The notes under the pieces were generated by a model. It was not told where the DNA came from and did not search any database. It saw nothing but the letters and a program-made list of their open reading frames with translations. Below, in pieces: positions 54,559 through 64,000 of a DNA stretch of 64,000 nucleotides; positions within the stretch are counted from its first letter, which is position 1; each line of letters begins with the position of its first letter. Source of the stretch: Geosiphon pyriformis (Eukaryota > Glomeromycota > Glomeromycetes > Archaeosporales > Geosiphonaceae); assembly GCA_016748015.1 (NCBI GenBank), contig JAAOMT010000516.1:25133-89132 (forward strand), read 5' to 3'. The position numbers were made by a program, and so were the translations under genes.

Positions 54559-55249
54559 ATGGCTATGCAAAATTATTTTGTATTTTTAGATTCAAAAAAA
54601 ACTTTGGTTGTTAGAAAAAAAAAAGTGATTCTTAATGAACAAATGTCTGACAAGAATGATAAGCTTGATAATTTTCTACTACCAATGAACACTAATAAGA
54701 TAATTTCTGATAAACAGGTGTTTGATAGAAATGATGATGATTTTCTATCAAATAACGATGAATGAATTAATATTGAAGAAGATGAAAGTGATACTTTTTT
54801 ACTGGCCAAGACTCCTTCAAAGAACAAGAAAAAAGGAGTTGCAAAAGAAATGACTATTCTGCTGGCCAAGACTCCTCTAAAGAAAATAAAAAAAGAAGAA
54901 ACTAATTTGCTGCCAAAGACTCTTCCAAATAACAAAGAAACAGAAAATACTTTACCGGCCAAGACTCCTCCAAATGATAAGGAAACAGAAGAAACTAATT
55001 TGTCATATGTTAATTAATGATTTTTGTTTTATTTGGGTATTAAGATCTTGTTACTCAGACTCTATTTTGGATCGGACAATTTTGGACATGATCATTGTCC
55101 CGATTTTGGATGATGACTTGGCTATTACAACTAGTGGTCGTAGATCAACTCGCAACAGAAATTCCGAAGAAAAGCGAGAGGAAAAACACTCAAGTTCAGA
55201 AAAACCACTAAAAGTTGTTAAAAAGCACCATTATAATAAAGGTAAATAA
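54559..55249 (+). CDS. Hypothetical low-complexity protein with AKTP repeats (probably broken)
   Basis: An ATG-led frame reads MAMQNYFVFLDSKKTLVV and on to SNNDE. A TGA at 54763-54765 interrupts it, and the same frame then continues to 55014 with four ~18-residue repeats: LLAKTPSKNKKKG, LLAKTPLKKIKKEETN, LLPKTLPNNKETENT, LPAKTPPNDKETEETN. A later frame, reachable through a possible intron (GTTAAT ... TATTAAG), gives SDSILDRTILDMIIVPILDD and a basic tail TSGRRSTRNRNSEEKREEK. Proline/lysine repeats and the basic tail suggest a disordered nuclear protein. Function is unknown. The stop makes a pseudogene possible. Confidence 0.4.
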
Positions 55250-55547
55250 TACATGAATCTAACTTTTGAAATGACCTTGTATATTTCTCATTATATATTT
55301 ATCAATTACAGGTTAATTAACATTTGTTGGACAAATTGTGGCCATATTTAGATTATATTTGTACATATTATAAATAATATTTAAATAATATTTGTATGAA
55401 TTGTAGATAATGTTTGTACAAATTGTAGACATTTTAATCTAATTTAAGGGCTCATTTTTCTCTACATTTCGTGTATATTTTACGATTGTTTATTGTATAA
55501 ATTATGAACATCTGGTGAATATTTAATATGAACATTTATTGAACCTT

Positions 55548-55958
55548 TTATGGACAACTTTTTTTACTGGGTCTCTTAGCCTTTGAAGAGTTTGTTTGGA
55601 AGTCCAAGAGAGCTTTACTTTTACTACTTGCTTTAAATCCATTGTCAACCACCACAGGCCTCTTTATCTCTTCCTCAGAATCAGTCTTCATGTTTTCAAA
55701 CCTGTTAGCATCAGCCAAACTACCACCAAAAGAAGACTTGTTCAAAATAAAAACCGCTTGATTACTGGAGTTCTTGATATTTCCATTCATATTCCTTATC
55801 TTTTGCGTAAAGACACTACCAACAGGGCCATGGATGGCTCCTTTCACTGAATTTTTCATCATCATATTACCGCTAGTATCAGCCGCCAGCTCCAACACAA
55901 AGGGGTTTGTTTCTTTTGAAATAATGAAAGATATAACAGAAAAAACAAAAACTTCTTT
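55548..55958 (-). CDS. Hypothetical low-complexity protein, start not located
   Basis: This is an open frame of 136 codons on the complement with no ATG at its head. It begins after a TGA at 55961-55959 and reads KEVFVFSVISFIISKETNPF, LELAADTSGNMMMKN, GPVGSVFTQKIRNMNG, FGGSLADANRFENM and a Lys/Ser-rich end SKAKRPSKKSCP. Base composition is notably less AT-rich than its neighbours, supporting coding. An upstream exon would be needed to supply the start. No family was recognised. Confidence 0.4.
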   Translation of the reverse strand, partial: KEVFVFSVISFIISKETNPFVLELAADTSGNMMMKNSVKGAIHGPVGSVFTQKIRNMNGNIKNSSNQAVFILNKSSFGGSLADANRFENMKTDSEEEIKRPVVVDNGFKASSKSKALLDFQTNSSKAKRPSKKSCP

Positions 55959-55959
55959 T

Positions 55960-57577
55960 CAAAAAATTAATTCTCTTTGGGGAATTTGGGACGTAGGAGA
56001 AAAAGAAATTTTTTTAACTTAATATTGTTTTTAAAAACTTTATCTCTCTGTTTTAATATATGAAATAATAAACTAAAATAAAACGTTTCAATATTATTTT
56101 AACTTGGTCTTAGTATAATTTTTCTTATTTTCAATTTACAAAATTAATAATTAATCTATTGAATAAATTAAGAAATTATTTAATTGCAAATTATCTTACA
56201 TATTTTTAATAAATTTTATTCTGTTTTCTTATAATTAAACAAATTATCAAAATTATGTACAGGATTTAATCTTTTTAAACATATGCTTTAAAAAACAAAG
56301 CACTGTATCGAGCGATTTTTCTATCTACAACTTATAAATACTCCTTTTCAAAGTTTATTCTATAGTAAATAACTTGAAAAATATGAAAAAACGTAAAAGC
56401 ATTTAAAAGTAGCCATTTATGTTCAACTTCTTTCATCAAAAACCTTTATCCAAGAGGATTGAAAATTTATAAACAATTAGATGTTTTTTTGTTAATGATA
56501 TTGGTTTAATACAAGTAGGGAACCATTTAATAATGCGCAATTTTTTCCCGGCAGAGACACCCTTTTTCTTGAGTGTATCTACCTTTTAATGTTCCTTTTT
56601 ACTAAAATCTTTCAAGTTGTTATTTAATTAAATAGTAAATGAAAAATTTTTTTTTGTTATTTTAAGATGGTGTTTATTTGCTTTCATTTATGCATATCGT
56701 CATATTTACCAAATAAATAAAAACAAATATGATGTTTATCTTATGGAGATTCGAGTTTAATCTAAAATCCTATTTCTTTAACTCTGTATTCAAAACAACA
56801 AAAATTAAAATACAGTGTATCCCAACTATAGTACAAATTCTAATTTTTTCATATTTAGCCAAGCTTATTTGAGAAGTTCATTTAGGCTACTATTATTAAG
56901 ATTCATGTTTTTATTAATAATCAAAAATTTTCCCAAAAAATTTATAGAGCTTTGAACTTTTTTATTTGTGAAGACTTTGTATAATTATCGCGTAAATATA
57001 ATTGATTTATTTCCAAAAATAAATAAACAACTTTTTGTTTTATTCTTTTTCAGATTACTTTTTGTACAGTTTTATGAAATAAAAATTTAAATTATTGAAA
57101 TGAATAATAATGAATTTAAACCTTCAGATATCAAATAATAAAAGTGAAGGTTTCAAAATAAGTGTAAGTTTAAAAATTTGATTAATTCATATTCATTGAT
57201 TTAGATAATAATAAAAGTGATTGCATGGCCAATTAATTTAATTTAGAAATAATATTGTTAATGGTAGTTCTAATTGAATTAACCGAACAATGGTTACCTC
57301 AATACCAAGGCATCATCATCATAATATTAAATATTACTAAAGATCCAATCTTTTTTCATAAATATGTTTTTTTAAAGGCTATTATGATATGGTATATTGT
57401 AAATAAAAAAATAGAAATTGACAGCTAACTCCTAAAGCTCTTTTATTAAATTATATCTTGTTAATTTATAGGATTTTTGAGACCAAAGGGTTCATCTTGG
57501 GTAGTAATAAATATAACTAAAATTTAAAAAAAACCGAAAATTCGGCTATTTAAATATTTCATGCTTTTCAAATATAG
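55960..57577. other. Intergenic
   Basis: This is AT-rich sequence with no recognisable gene. Confidence 0.5.
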
Positions 57578-57720
57578 GCCTTGATCTCTTTGGCAAAATA
57601 TTTGAGGGGACTAAAAATAATGGTGGGAATTTTAAAGACTCAGAATTAATTGATCAATTGATAAACTGCGGATTAACACCTCTGGATAAGTATCAGACCA
57701 CGTGTGAATACCTTACATAA
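57578..57720 (+). other. Possible terminal exon, unidentified
   Basis: After an ATATAG acceptor, 47 codons stay open: LDLFGKIFEGTKNNGGNF, KDSELIDQLINCGLTPLD and KYQTTCEYLT, then TAA. Composition is protein-like. No upstream exon was found. It lies just before the BTB locus, but in another frame. Confidence 0.3.
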
Positions 57721-57760
57721 GGAAAAAAAATTCATTCCCAAGATATATCAAAAGCTACTA

Positions 57761-59285
57761 ATGTCATCCGAACAACACTTTAACGCTTTATCCAATGATT
57801 TCGGGGATCTATTTGACTGTCAAAAGTTCTCTGATGTTAGAATTATAGTTGACGAAGCACCTAATATCAGAAATTTTCATGCTCATTCTCAAATTTTAGC
57901 AGCAAGATCACCATATTTTGCTGTAGCGCTCTCTAGTAATTGGGTTAAAAGGGAAAATAATACCATTATATTCACTAATCCTAATATTTCACCTAAAATT
58001 TTTGAAATAACTCTCAGGTAAGGGATATGTTTGCTTCAAAGTATTTTGGCCGACATAAATTTAAATATTTTTATTTTCCTGCATAGATATATTTATTACG
58101 GCGAGATTTCCCTTAACGAAGATGGAGCACCTATTATTTTAGAATTACTTATCGCCGCTGACGAGCTTATCCTAGAAAATATTATTGATCCTCTTGAAGA
58201 CTATTTGATTGGACATCATTTAAAAGAGCTACAAGAAAATTTCGTCACTTGGCAGAAAACTTCATTTATGCATGATTCTTTCAAAAATTTACAGATTTTA
58301 TGCACAGTAATAATGGCCAACAATCCAGCTATAGCCTTCAACTCGCAAGATTTTACCTCTCTTAGTTGAAAATGCTCTTTCTCAATTTTAACCCGGGATA
58401 ATCTAAATATAGAAGAATCGAGGATATGGGAAAAGATCGTGGAGTGGGGAGTTGCTAAATTGGATGACAATATTCAGACGAAAAAAGTTCTTGACTGGAC
58501 GGATGAAAACTTTAACGCCTTTAAGGAATCCATTTTAAGACTACTACCTTTAATCCGCTTCTTTAACATATCTTCAGTTGACTATTATTACAAAGTAATA
58601 CCATTTGCAAGAATCTTACCTGGAACTTTATATGAAGATCTTTTACATTATTATCTCGTATTGGGTAGTCATCAAGAGTCTGTAGACGCTCAGCCATTAC
58701 GATCAAATTATCATTCAAAGCTTCTTCAATCGCATAATATAAAACAGCTTGATCATTGGATTCAAGGCAAAGACGAAAATACTCCTTTTGAAGATCAACT
58801 TGGAAATGATTTTAAATTGTTACTTCGAGGCAGTCGAAACGGATTCACTCCAGCCGATTTTCATCGATTATGTGATAATAAAGGAGCAACAGTAAGCGTG
58901 ATCAAAGTGAAAGGAACTGGTCATTTAATTGGCGGCTATAACCCACAATCCTGGCACTCTCGGGGTGGAAGATCAGATGGAGAAGGAAGTTTTATTTTTT
59001 CCCTTGGAGACGGCAAAGCTAAAAATGCTAAAATTTAGTAAATTTCTTCATGGATGTGGACCTTATGGTGGATCAAGACCTAATTTTGGAGAGAACAGGA
59101 TTCGATTGTATGTAAGTCTTCTATTTTGTGGCAATGATTTTAGAAAAAAGCCAGGGTGCTCTTGTCAAAATACAAGAGATTATGAGCATGCTATAATGTC
59201 TGGATCAGAAAATCAATGGATAAATTTCTTTGTTGAGGAGTATGAAGTTTTTCAAATCATAAAAAATAAATTCGCTTTTATTTAA
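57761..59285 (+). pseudogene. BTB-BACK-TLDc protein, broken copy
   Basis: The ATG gives MSSEQHFNALSNDFGDLFD. A BTB domain follows (SDVRIIVDEAP, FHAHSQILAARSPYF, YIYYGEISLNEDGAPI), then a BACK region (RDNLNIEESRIWEKIVEWG), and a TLDc domain (LLLRGSRNGFTPADFHRLC, GTGHLIGGYNPQSW, GSFIFSLGDGK, EEYEVFQIIKN). Such proteins are abundant in arbuscular mycorrhizal fungi. BTB parts usually bind cullin-3, and TLDc is linked to oxidative-stress functions; neither is shown here. A clean intron lies at 58018-58086 (GTAAGG ... GCATAG). Two lesions are seen: TGA at 58367-58369 in an otherwise uninterrupted frame, and a frameshift near 59030 inside TLDc, after which the domain continues in another frame to its normal C-terminal motif. 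Confidence 0.82.
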
Positions 59286-60253
59286 TTTGATTATACATTT
59301 TCTGAAGGTCATGCTACCTATCTTGAAAATCTTTAGTGGCAGAATATTCTACAGCCTATTATTATAAGCCCCATAATAAAGTTAAAAGAATAACTTTTAA
59401 ATATCAAAAAACTTTAGAATTAACTTTTTTTGAAGAAATTTGATTTAAGTTCGACTTATAATTTATACCATTTTTAAAAGCAAGAGCATGGATAATATGT
59501 TAGATTATGAAAATCATAATATGCATACAGAAATAGATGTCATCGTTAAAGGCTTGTTGTCATTTTATTAAGGGTTTGTCAAACACAATTAAAATGGTAA
59601 ATTATTCACATCCAAGATTTTCATTATTATTTATTTAAGAGGTGAATTATTCAATTAACCAGAAGCCATAACTATAAAAAAAGACTGTCGTTCTTTCGAT
59701 AACAAAAGTGGGATTTTGAGGATTGGAAAGCTACCAAAAGTTATTAAATCGTTCAGCTCCAATAAATTAATCTATCTTTAATAAATTGCCAAGATTTAAT
59801 GAACAGATGAACGAATGCAAGTGGTGAAATATTTTGTCACCCAGGTTAGACGTGTAATGCAGAACAAAGAAATAACTCTTGTTGATATACATGATTTTGG
59901 TATTGGGAAGTAATTTTAATATCTTCTTTAGTGATTTTATAGAGAACAGGTTAAACTTTTGTGGTTAATCTCCCGACTCACATTTTTATCTTCAATCATT
60001 TTAATTTTTAATTTTTTTTTTTCAGGTGTTATGATGACTTTTGAGAACCACTGTACTTCTTGAGTTTTTAATAACAAATTATTCTATTAAGACTACTAAA
60101 ATTTTAAGGTTGCAAACTATATTGAAATGATTCTTATTATTATAGTTATAATTAATATTTCAATTGATGTTAAGTAAATGGAAAACTCGAATAAACCTAA
60201 AATTGACGTCTTTTTTATTATACATGAATTTTACCTAAACTAAAGTGGAATAT
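59286..60253. other. Intergenic
   Basis: A short open piece at about 59812-59911 reads RMQVVKYFVTQVRRVMQ and NKEITLVDIHDFGIGK and may be a coding scrap. The rest holds nothing recognisable. Confidence 0.4.
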
Positions 60254-62737
60254 TTATAAAAGGCTATCATCACTGACATCACCCACTTCTTGACCGATAT
60301 TGTTTAACCCAGTGGAATCATCGAGAGAACTCGCTTGTTCAAACACATTACCATTTGACTGGTTAGGATCATTTAACTGAGTGGGATCATTGAGAGAACT
60401 CGCTTGTTCAAACATATTATCGTTTAACTGGGTAGCATCGCTGACATCACTCGCTTGTTGAACTGTACTACCGTCTAACTGAGTGGGGTCATTGAGTGAA
60501 CTCGCTTGTTCAAACATATTATCGTTTAACTGGGTAGCATCGCTGACATCACTTGCTTGTTGAACTGTACTATCGTCTAAATTAGTGGGGTCATTGAGAG
60601 AACTCGCTTGTTCAAACATATTATCGTTTAACTGGGTAGTATCACTGAAATCACTCGCTTCTTGAACCATACTATCGTTATTTGAATCATCGGTAACATC
60701 AGCTGAAGCGATTTGTGGGGAATTGTTACTGGCATTCGCAGTTTGTTTACACTTTGATTTGTTGATTGGCATATCCATCCATTTATTATTATCCAAATTC
60801 TTGGTTCCAAGCGCCTCTTTATCTCTAGCACTACAGTTCTACACAATGCAATTAATAAATTTTCAGAATAATCGTATTGTTCAAAGATTTTTATGACTAA
60901 TCAAGAATTTATAGAACAAAACATACGGGATTTACTGTGGGAAGACCCTTTTGACCTGGAGGGGGCCAGGAACACCGGTAAAGCTGTTTACCACCACCCA
61001 TATCCAACTTATTAAACCCGTTAGCTTTTTCTCCATTAAAATATTCTTCAAGAATAGGCACATATCCATGTTCAGGTCCGGGAGATTGAGTTATACGAAA
61101 GTTTGGTTTGGTGAAACGAAATATTTTGCCCGGAAACAGCAAACTGACCAGTGTAGAACCATGCCAGTTAAGGAAATTTGGCGATCCGAACATGTATACA
61201 GCATGGATAACCTCTGGTCCAAAGATTTTGATGAATTCCATAGCTGCTAAAGCAGCATAAACTAGATTTACCGATGTAAAAGAATTAGAGACCATGAAAA
61301 TAAAAAATCGAAGATGGAGAATATTTGCAAATCTTTCTAAATTTTTACCCACCACCAGCTTTTCCACTTCCGATAAATGTAAATAATGGTGAACCTACAG
61401 TACTTTGTACCATACATTTTGCCGAGGCGGCTACTTTTGGCAAGAAACCTCGAAGTTCGTCTGACCACCCGGCATCAACTTTAGCATTTGGTAAACTTGC
61501 AGCTATCTGGTCACCTTGAGGATAGCTTTTCCCAAAGTTCGGCCTGAGAGGCACTAGATCATTACGCCTTCCATTCCAATCAGGTTCCTTTGACGAAAAA
61601 TCGACGGTAAAATCTCGATCTCCTGTTTTCCGAACTCTTGCTTTAAAATTTCATAGAAAATTTTTGGTCACAATCAGTAAATTACATTAGCAGAGCAGAT
61701 GAGTATCAGAGAAAAAATAGAGTTATAAATTTTCAATTTTTACCAGCATTTCCATTTTTATGATTCAAACATTGATTATTAGGAGGAATACATTGAGATT
61801 CTTCTAATTCATAAGCGACTTGAATAAATTTTTTAATATCATTATCATTATTATTTATTAAGAGCATTCCATCCTTGTCTGTTCCAGCTGGAGGAGTTGC
61901 ATAAGGATTTAGTGGCATATCACCCGGTGGATCAGATAGCTTGCCACCACCTATAGATGGCAGAAAAGGGATACCTGGGGCTACTTTTTGGATTAATGGA
62001 GCGGCTTCTTCTATTACTAATGGAACGGCTTCTAGTATTGGCTCCAAAAAAGCCACTTTTTGTTCAGGTTTTGAGTCGGCCAGTTGGTTTGAAGAAGTGG
62101 TTGGTTCATCGGTAGCAATATTTGAGGTATCAATAGAGGAAAGTTTAGCATTTTCTTGGTTACCCGATTGGAGAGTGGAGAAATTGTCAGCTATATTAGA
62201 ATTACTACTAAGATTGTCTAAACTGATTGATTCTGGGTTTTCTTGGCCACCCGATGGGATAGTGGAGAAATTGTCAGCTATATCAGAATTACTACTAAGA
62301 TTGTCTAAACTGATTGGTTCTGGGTTTTCTTGGCCACCTGATGGGATAGTGGAGAAATTGTCAGCTATATTAGAATTACTACTAAGATTGTCTAAACTGA
62401 TTGGTTCTGGGTTTTCTTGGCCACCTGATGGGATAGTGGAGAAATTGTCAGCTATATCAGAATTACTACTAAGATTGTCTAAACTGGTTGATTCTGAGTT
62501 AAATGAATTGTTCAAGCTATCTGTTTCTGGAATAGGATTTCTCTTTATAATAATAATATTATTCTTCTTGTTTAACGGTGAAGCATGAGCAAAAAAACTC
62601 ATGCATAATGTCAACAAAATTATTATTGCCAAAATTTTTGATAAAATATCCCGCAAGGAGAATTTATTTAAAGGTGATTTGTTAGTTGTTGCTATTGATT
62701 TTCTATTTAGTGACTCAGATTGATCGGATGGACACAT
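60254..62737 (-). CDS. Lipase-like (class 3 fold) secreted or anchored protein with flanking repeats, four exons
   Basis: Exons on the complement are 62737-61744, 61640-61353, 61261-60927 and 60838-60254. They are phase-consistent and total 2202 bp (733 residues), with no stop. Residues ~30-52 are hydrophobic (ILAIIILLTLCMSFFAHA), acting as a signal peptide or anchor. Residues 85-200 hold four 29-residue repeats (SLDNLSSNSDIADNFSTIPS...). The core follows class-3 lipase order: IQVAYELEES, WSDELRGFLP, an elbow region GSGKAGGVYAALAAMEF, MFGSPNFLNWHG and FRFTKPNFRITQSPG. The last exon carries 34-residue Ser/Asp/Asn-rich repeats (NMFEQASSLNDPT / STVQQASDVSDATQL). In place of the family's GHSLGG is SGKAGG, so the nucleophilic Ser appears to be Lys, and the Asp position appears to be Asn. 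A non-catalytic role is therefore likely. The intron-2 donor (GTGGGT) is unusual; intron 3 (GTATGT) is canonical. Confidence 0.78.
60340..60660 (-). repeat. About three 102-bp in-frame tandem repeats
   Basis: They lie in the last exon of the lipase-like gene and alternate two sub-motifs, FEQASSLNDPT and VQQASDVSDATQLNDNM. High similarity between units points to recent unit gain or loss. Confidence 0.85.
62138..62485 (-). repeat. Four 87-bp in-frame tandem repeats
   Basis: They encode units starting SLDNLSSNS(D/N)IADNF at residues 85, 114, 143 and 172. The first three copies are nearly identical in DNA and the fourth ends divergently (STLQSGNQENA). They read antisense as an open frame on the + strand (61941-62588), which is only a shadow of the repeats. 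Confidence 0.9.
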
Positions 62738-62809
62738 TTTTAGGTATAAAAATTTATGATGATGAAAATCGAAACTTTTCCCAGCGTGTGTGTGAGCCCA
62801 TTTGTATGC

Positions 62810-62817
62810 CTTTTATA
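62810..62817 (-). promoter_or_regulatory. Candidate TATA box
   Basis: TATAAAAG lies on the coding strand about 73-80 bp upstream of the lipase-like ATG, in a position suited to a core promoter. In such AT-rich DNA a chance match is possible. Confidence 0.35.
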
Positions 62818-62819
62818 AA

Positions 62820-64000
62820 ATATTCGACATTCTCCCTCATTAATACTTTTTTAATGTATGATCGATTTCCGTTTTGTCAACGCTATTTTAAGAATTTTCG
62901 GATATAAAATAAATAATAGAATAGTTTACTTTTAATTTTAACTAGATTGTTAAAAAATTCAATAAAATCCCTTTAACTTTGACCGAATCTCAAAGAAAAA
63001 TATATATACAAATTGGAAAAAATTCAAAATTCTTTATGTCTGAAAAAGTAGATATTCGGAAAAATTGAAAATTATCGCTTATCACGGAAAATTGTGACGA
63101 TGATGAATTTTGAAGTTCGGCAAAAAGGTTTTTATCTATTTCTTTGAAAATTGTCCGTTTTTTTCAGAATAAAATTATTATTATATAATGATTGAAAGTA
63201 GAATTTCACATGGACGCTTTCAAATTTCGGAAGGAACTCATATTTAACTAAGATTGATCCATTAATAAAAAAGGGAAAACTAAAATTTTCCAAGATTTGT
63301 TTTACATAATTTAAAAATTAATAGATATAGTTGTCAAAAAGTCTTTGAATGAATATGTCTTTCCGTTCGGAAAAAGTTGAAGTGAAAATGGGTTCCAAGA
63401 AATCTTTGAAAGAATACGTTTCTAAATCTTGGCAAGATAAAAAGTTCCCAGATGAAATAAATCACACTTCATAAAATAGATTAATCTTTCATGCCTTTAT
63501 TTAGGAATTATTTTTGAAAATCATAGTTTTCCAGTAGAAAGTGAAAAAATTTGACCAAATAATTATTTCAACTTTACTTGTTGGTTATAAGAACGTGCCT
63601 GTAAATTAAGTACTTTTATACTCATATAAATTCCAATAATATCTTTTAAAAATTTTAAAAGTTTTGTGAAATTAATTCTTAAAGAAGCTTTAAATTTATT
63701 AATTTAAAAATTATTTCTTAATAAAAGTACACAAAATCTTTAAAAGAAATTTGAATATTCATATTTTTTTTTTTAGCTAATTTTTTTTACAAATAATTTA
63801 TAGTAAAAATGTTTTGAAAAATATTTCTTTTCTCTTGATAGCTTAAATTCATTAATTTAAAATAATTTTTAGAAAAAAAATCTTTTCTATTTGTTGAATT
63901 AATAAAGTTTAGCATTTTTAGCATTTTATTTTATTTTATAAATAAGACAATTTAATTAAATTAATATTTGAATATTTACTAAAGGTACTTTTAAATATTT
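62820..64000. other. Upstream and intergenic DNA
   Basis: No gene was recognised. The sequence becomes steadily more AT-rich towards the window end. Confidence 0.5.

Noticed and set aside
61941-62588. 215-codon open frame on the + strand
   Set aside because: It is antisense to the tandem repeats of the spliced lipase-like gene. The repeat structure keeps the opposite frame open.

Overview
The window looks like a piece of a very AT-rich, repeat-laden fungal genome, most probably an arbuscular mycorrhizal fungus (Glomeromycotina) or a close mucoromycote relative. The reasons are: short spliceosomal introns (64-103 bp, GTAAG/GTATGT donors, CTAAC-like branch points); gene families typical of such genomes (Sel1 repeats joined to a kinase-like domain, BTB-BACK-TLDc proteins, class-3 lipase-like proteins); and relics of Plavaka, Ty3 and other transposons. 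This is inference from the sequence alone; no species can be named. One assembly gap (280 N) is present.

Layout. 0-3.7 kb: left arm of a large inverted repeat, carrying an intact but edge-truncated Sel1-repeat gene (- strand). 5.5-9.2 kb: a long, heavily decayed DDE-like transposase relic (+). 9.2-13.8 kb: AT-rich, unresolved. 14.6-18.1 kb: two convergent class-3 lipase paralogs, each with in-frame stops and altered catalytic residues. 19.6-20.1 kb: a Ty3 reverse-transcriptase scrap and a short dispersed repeat. 20.9-26.4 kb: right arm of the inverted repeat with a second Sel1 copy that reads into two zinc ribbons and a protein-kinase domain. It is disabled by two frameshifts and two nonsense codons. 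27.7-28.4 kb: a less AT-rich non-LTR-type fragment. 28.4-50 kb: an AT-rich desert holding a fossil kinase-Sel1 gene at 38.2-39.9 kb and small tandem repeats. 50.1-53.1 kb: Plavaka-type transposase relic (-). 53.9-56 kb: hypothetical low-complexity genes. 57.8-59.3 kb: BTB-BACK-TLDc pseudogene (+). 60.25-62.74 kb: the best complete gene, a four-exon secreted or membrane-anchored lipase-like protein with tandem repeats on both sides of its core.

Common thread. Nearly every protein-coding unit except the 60-62.7 kb lipase-like gene and the left Sel1 copy is broken. Where two copies can be compared directly (the two Sel1 genes), and where family knowledge predicts the residue (Trp or Gln replaced by stop), the damage is largely C-to-T / G-to-A with few indels. 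This resembles RIP or deamination of methylated cytosine. No CRISPR, rRNA, tRNA or operon organisation was seen.
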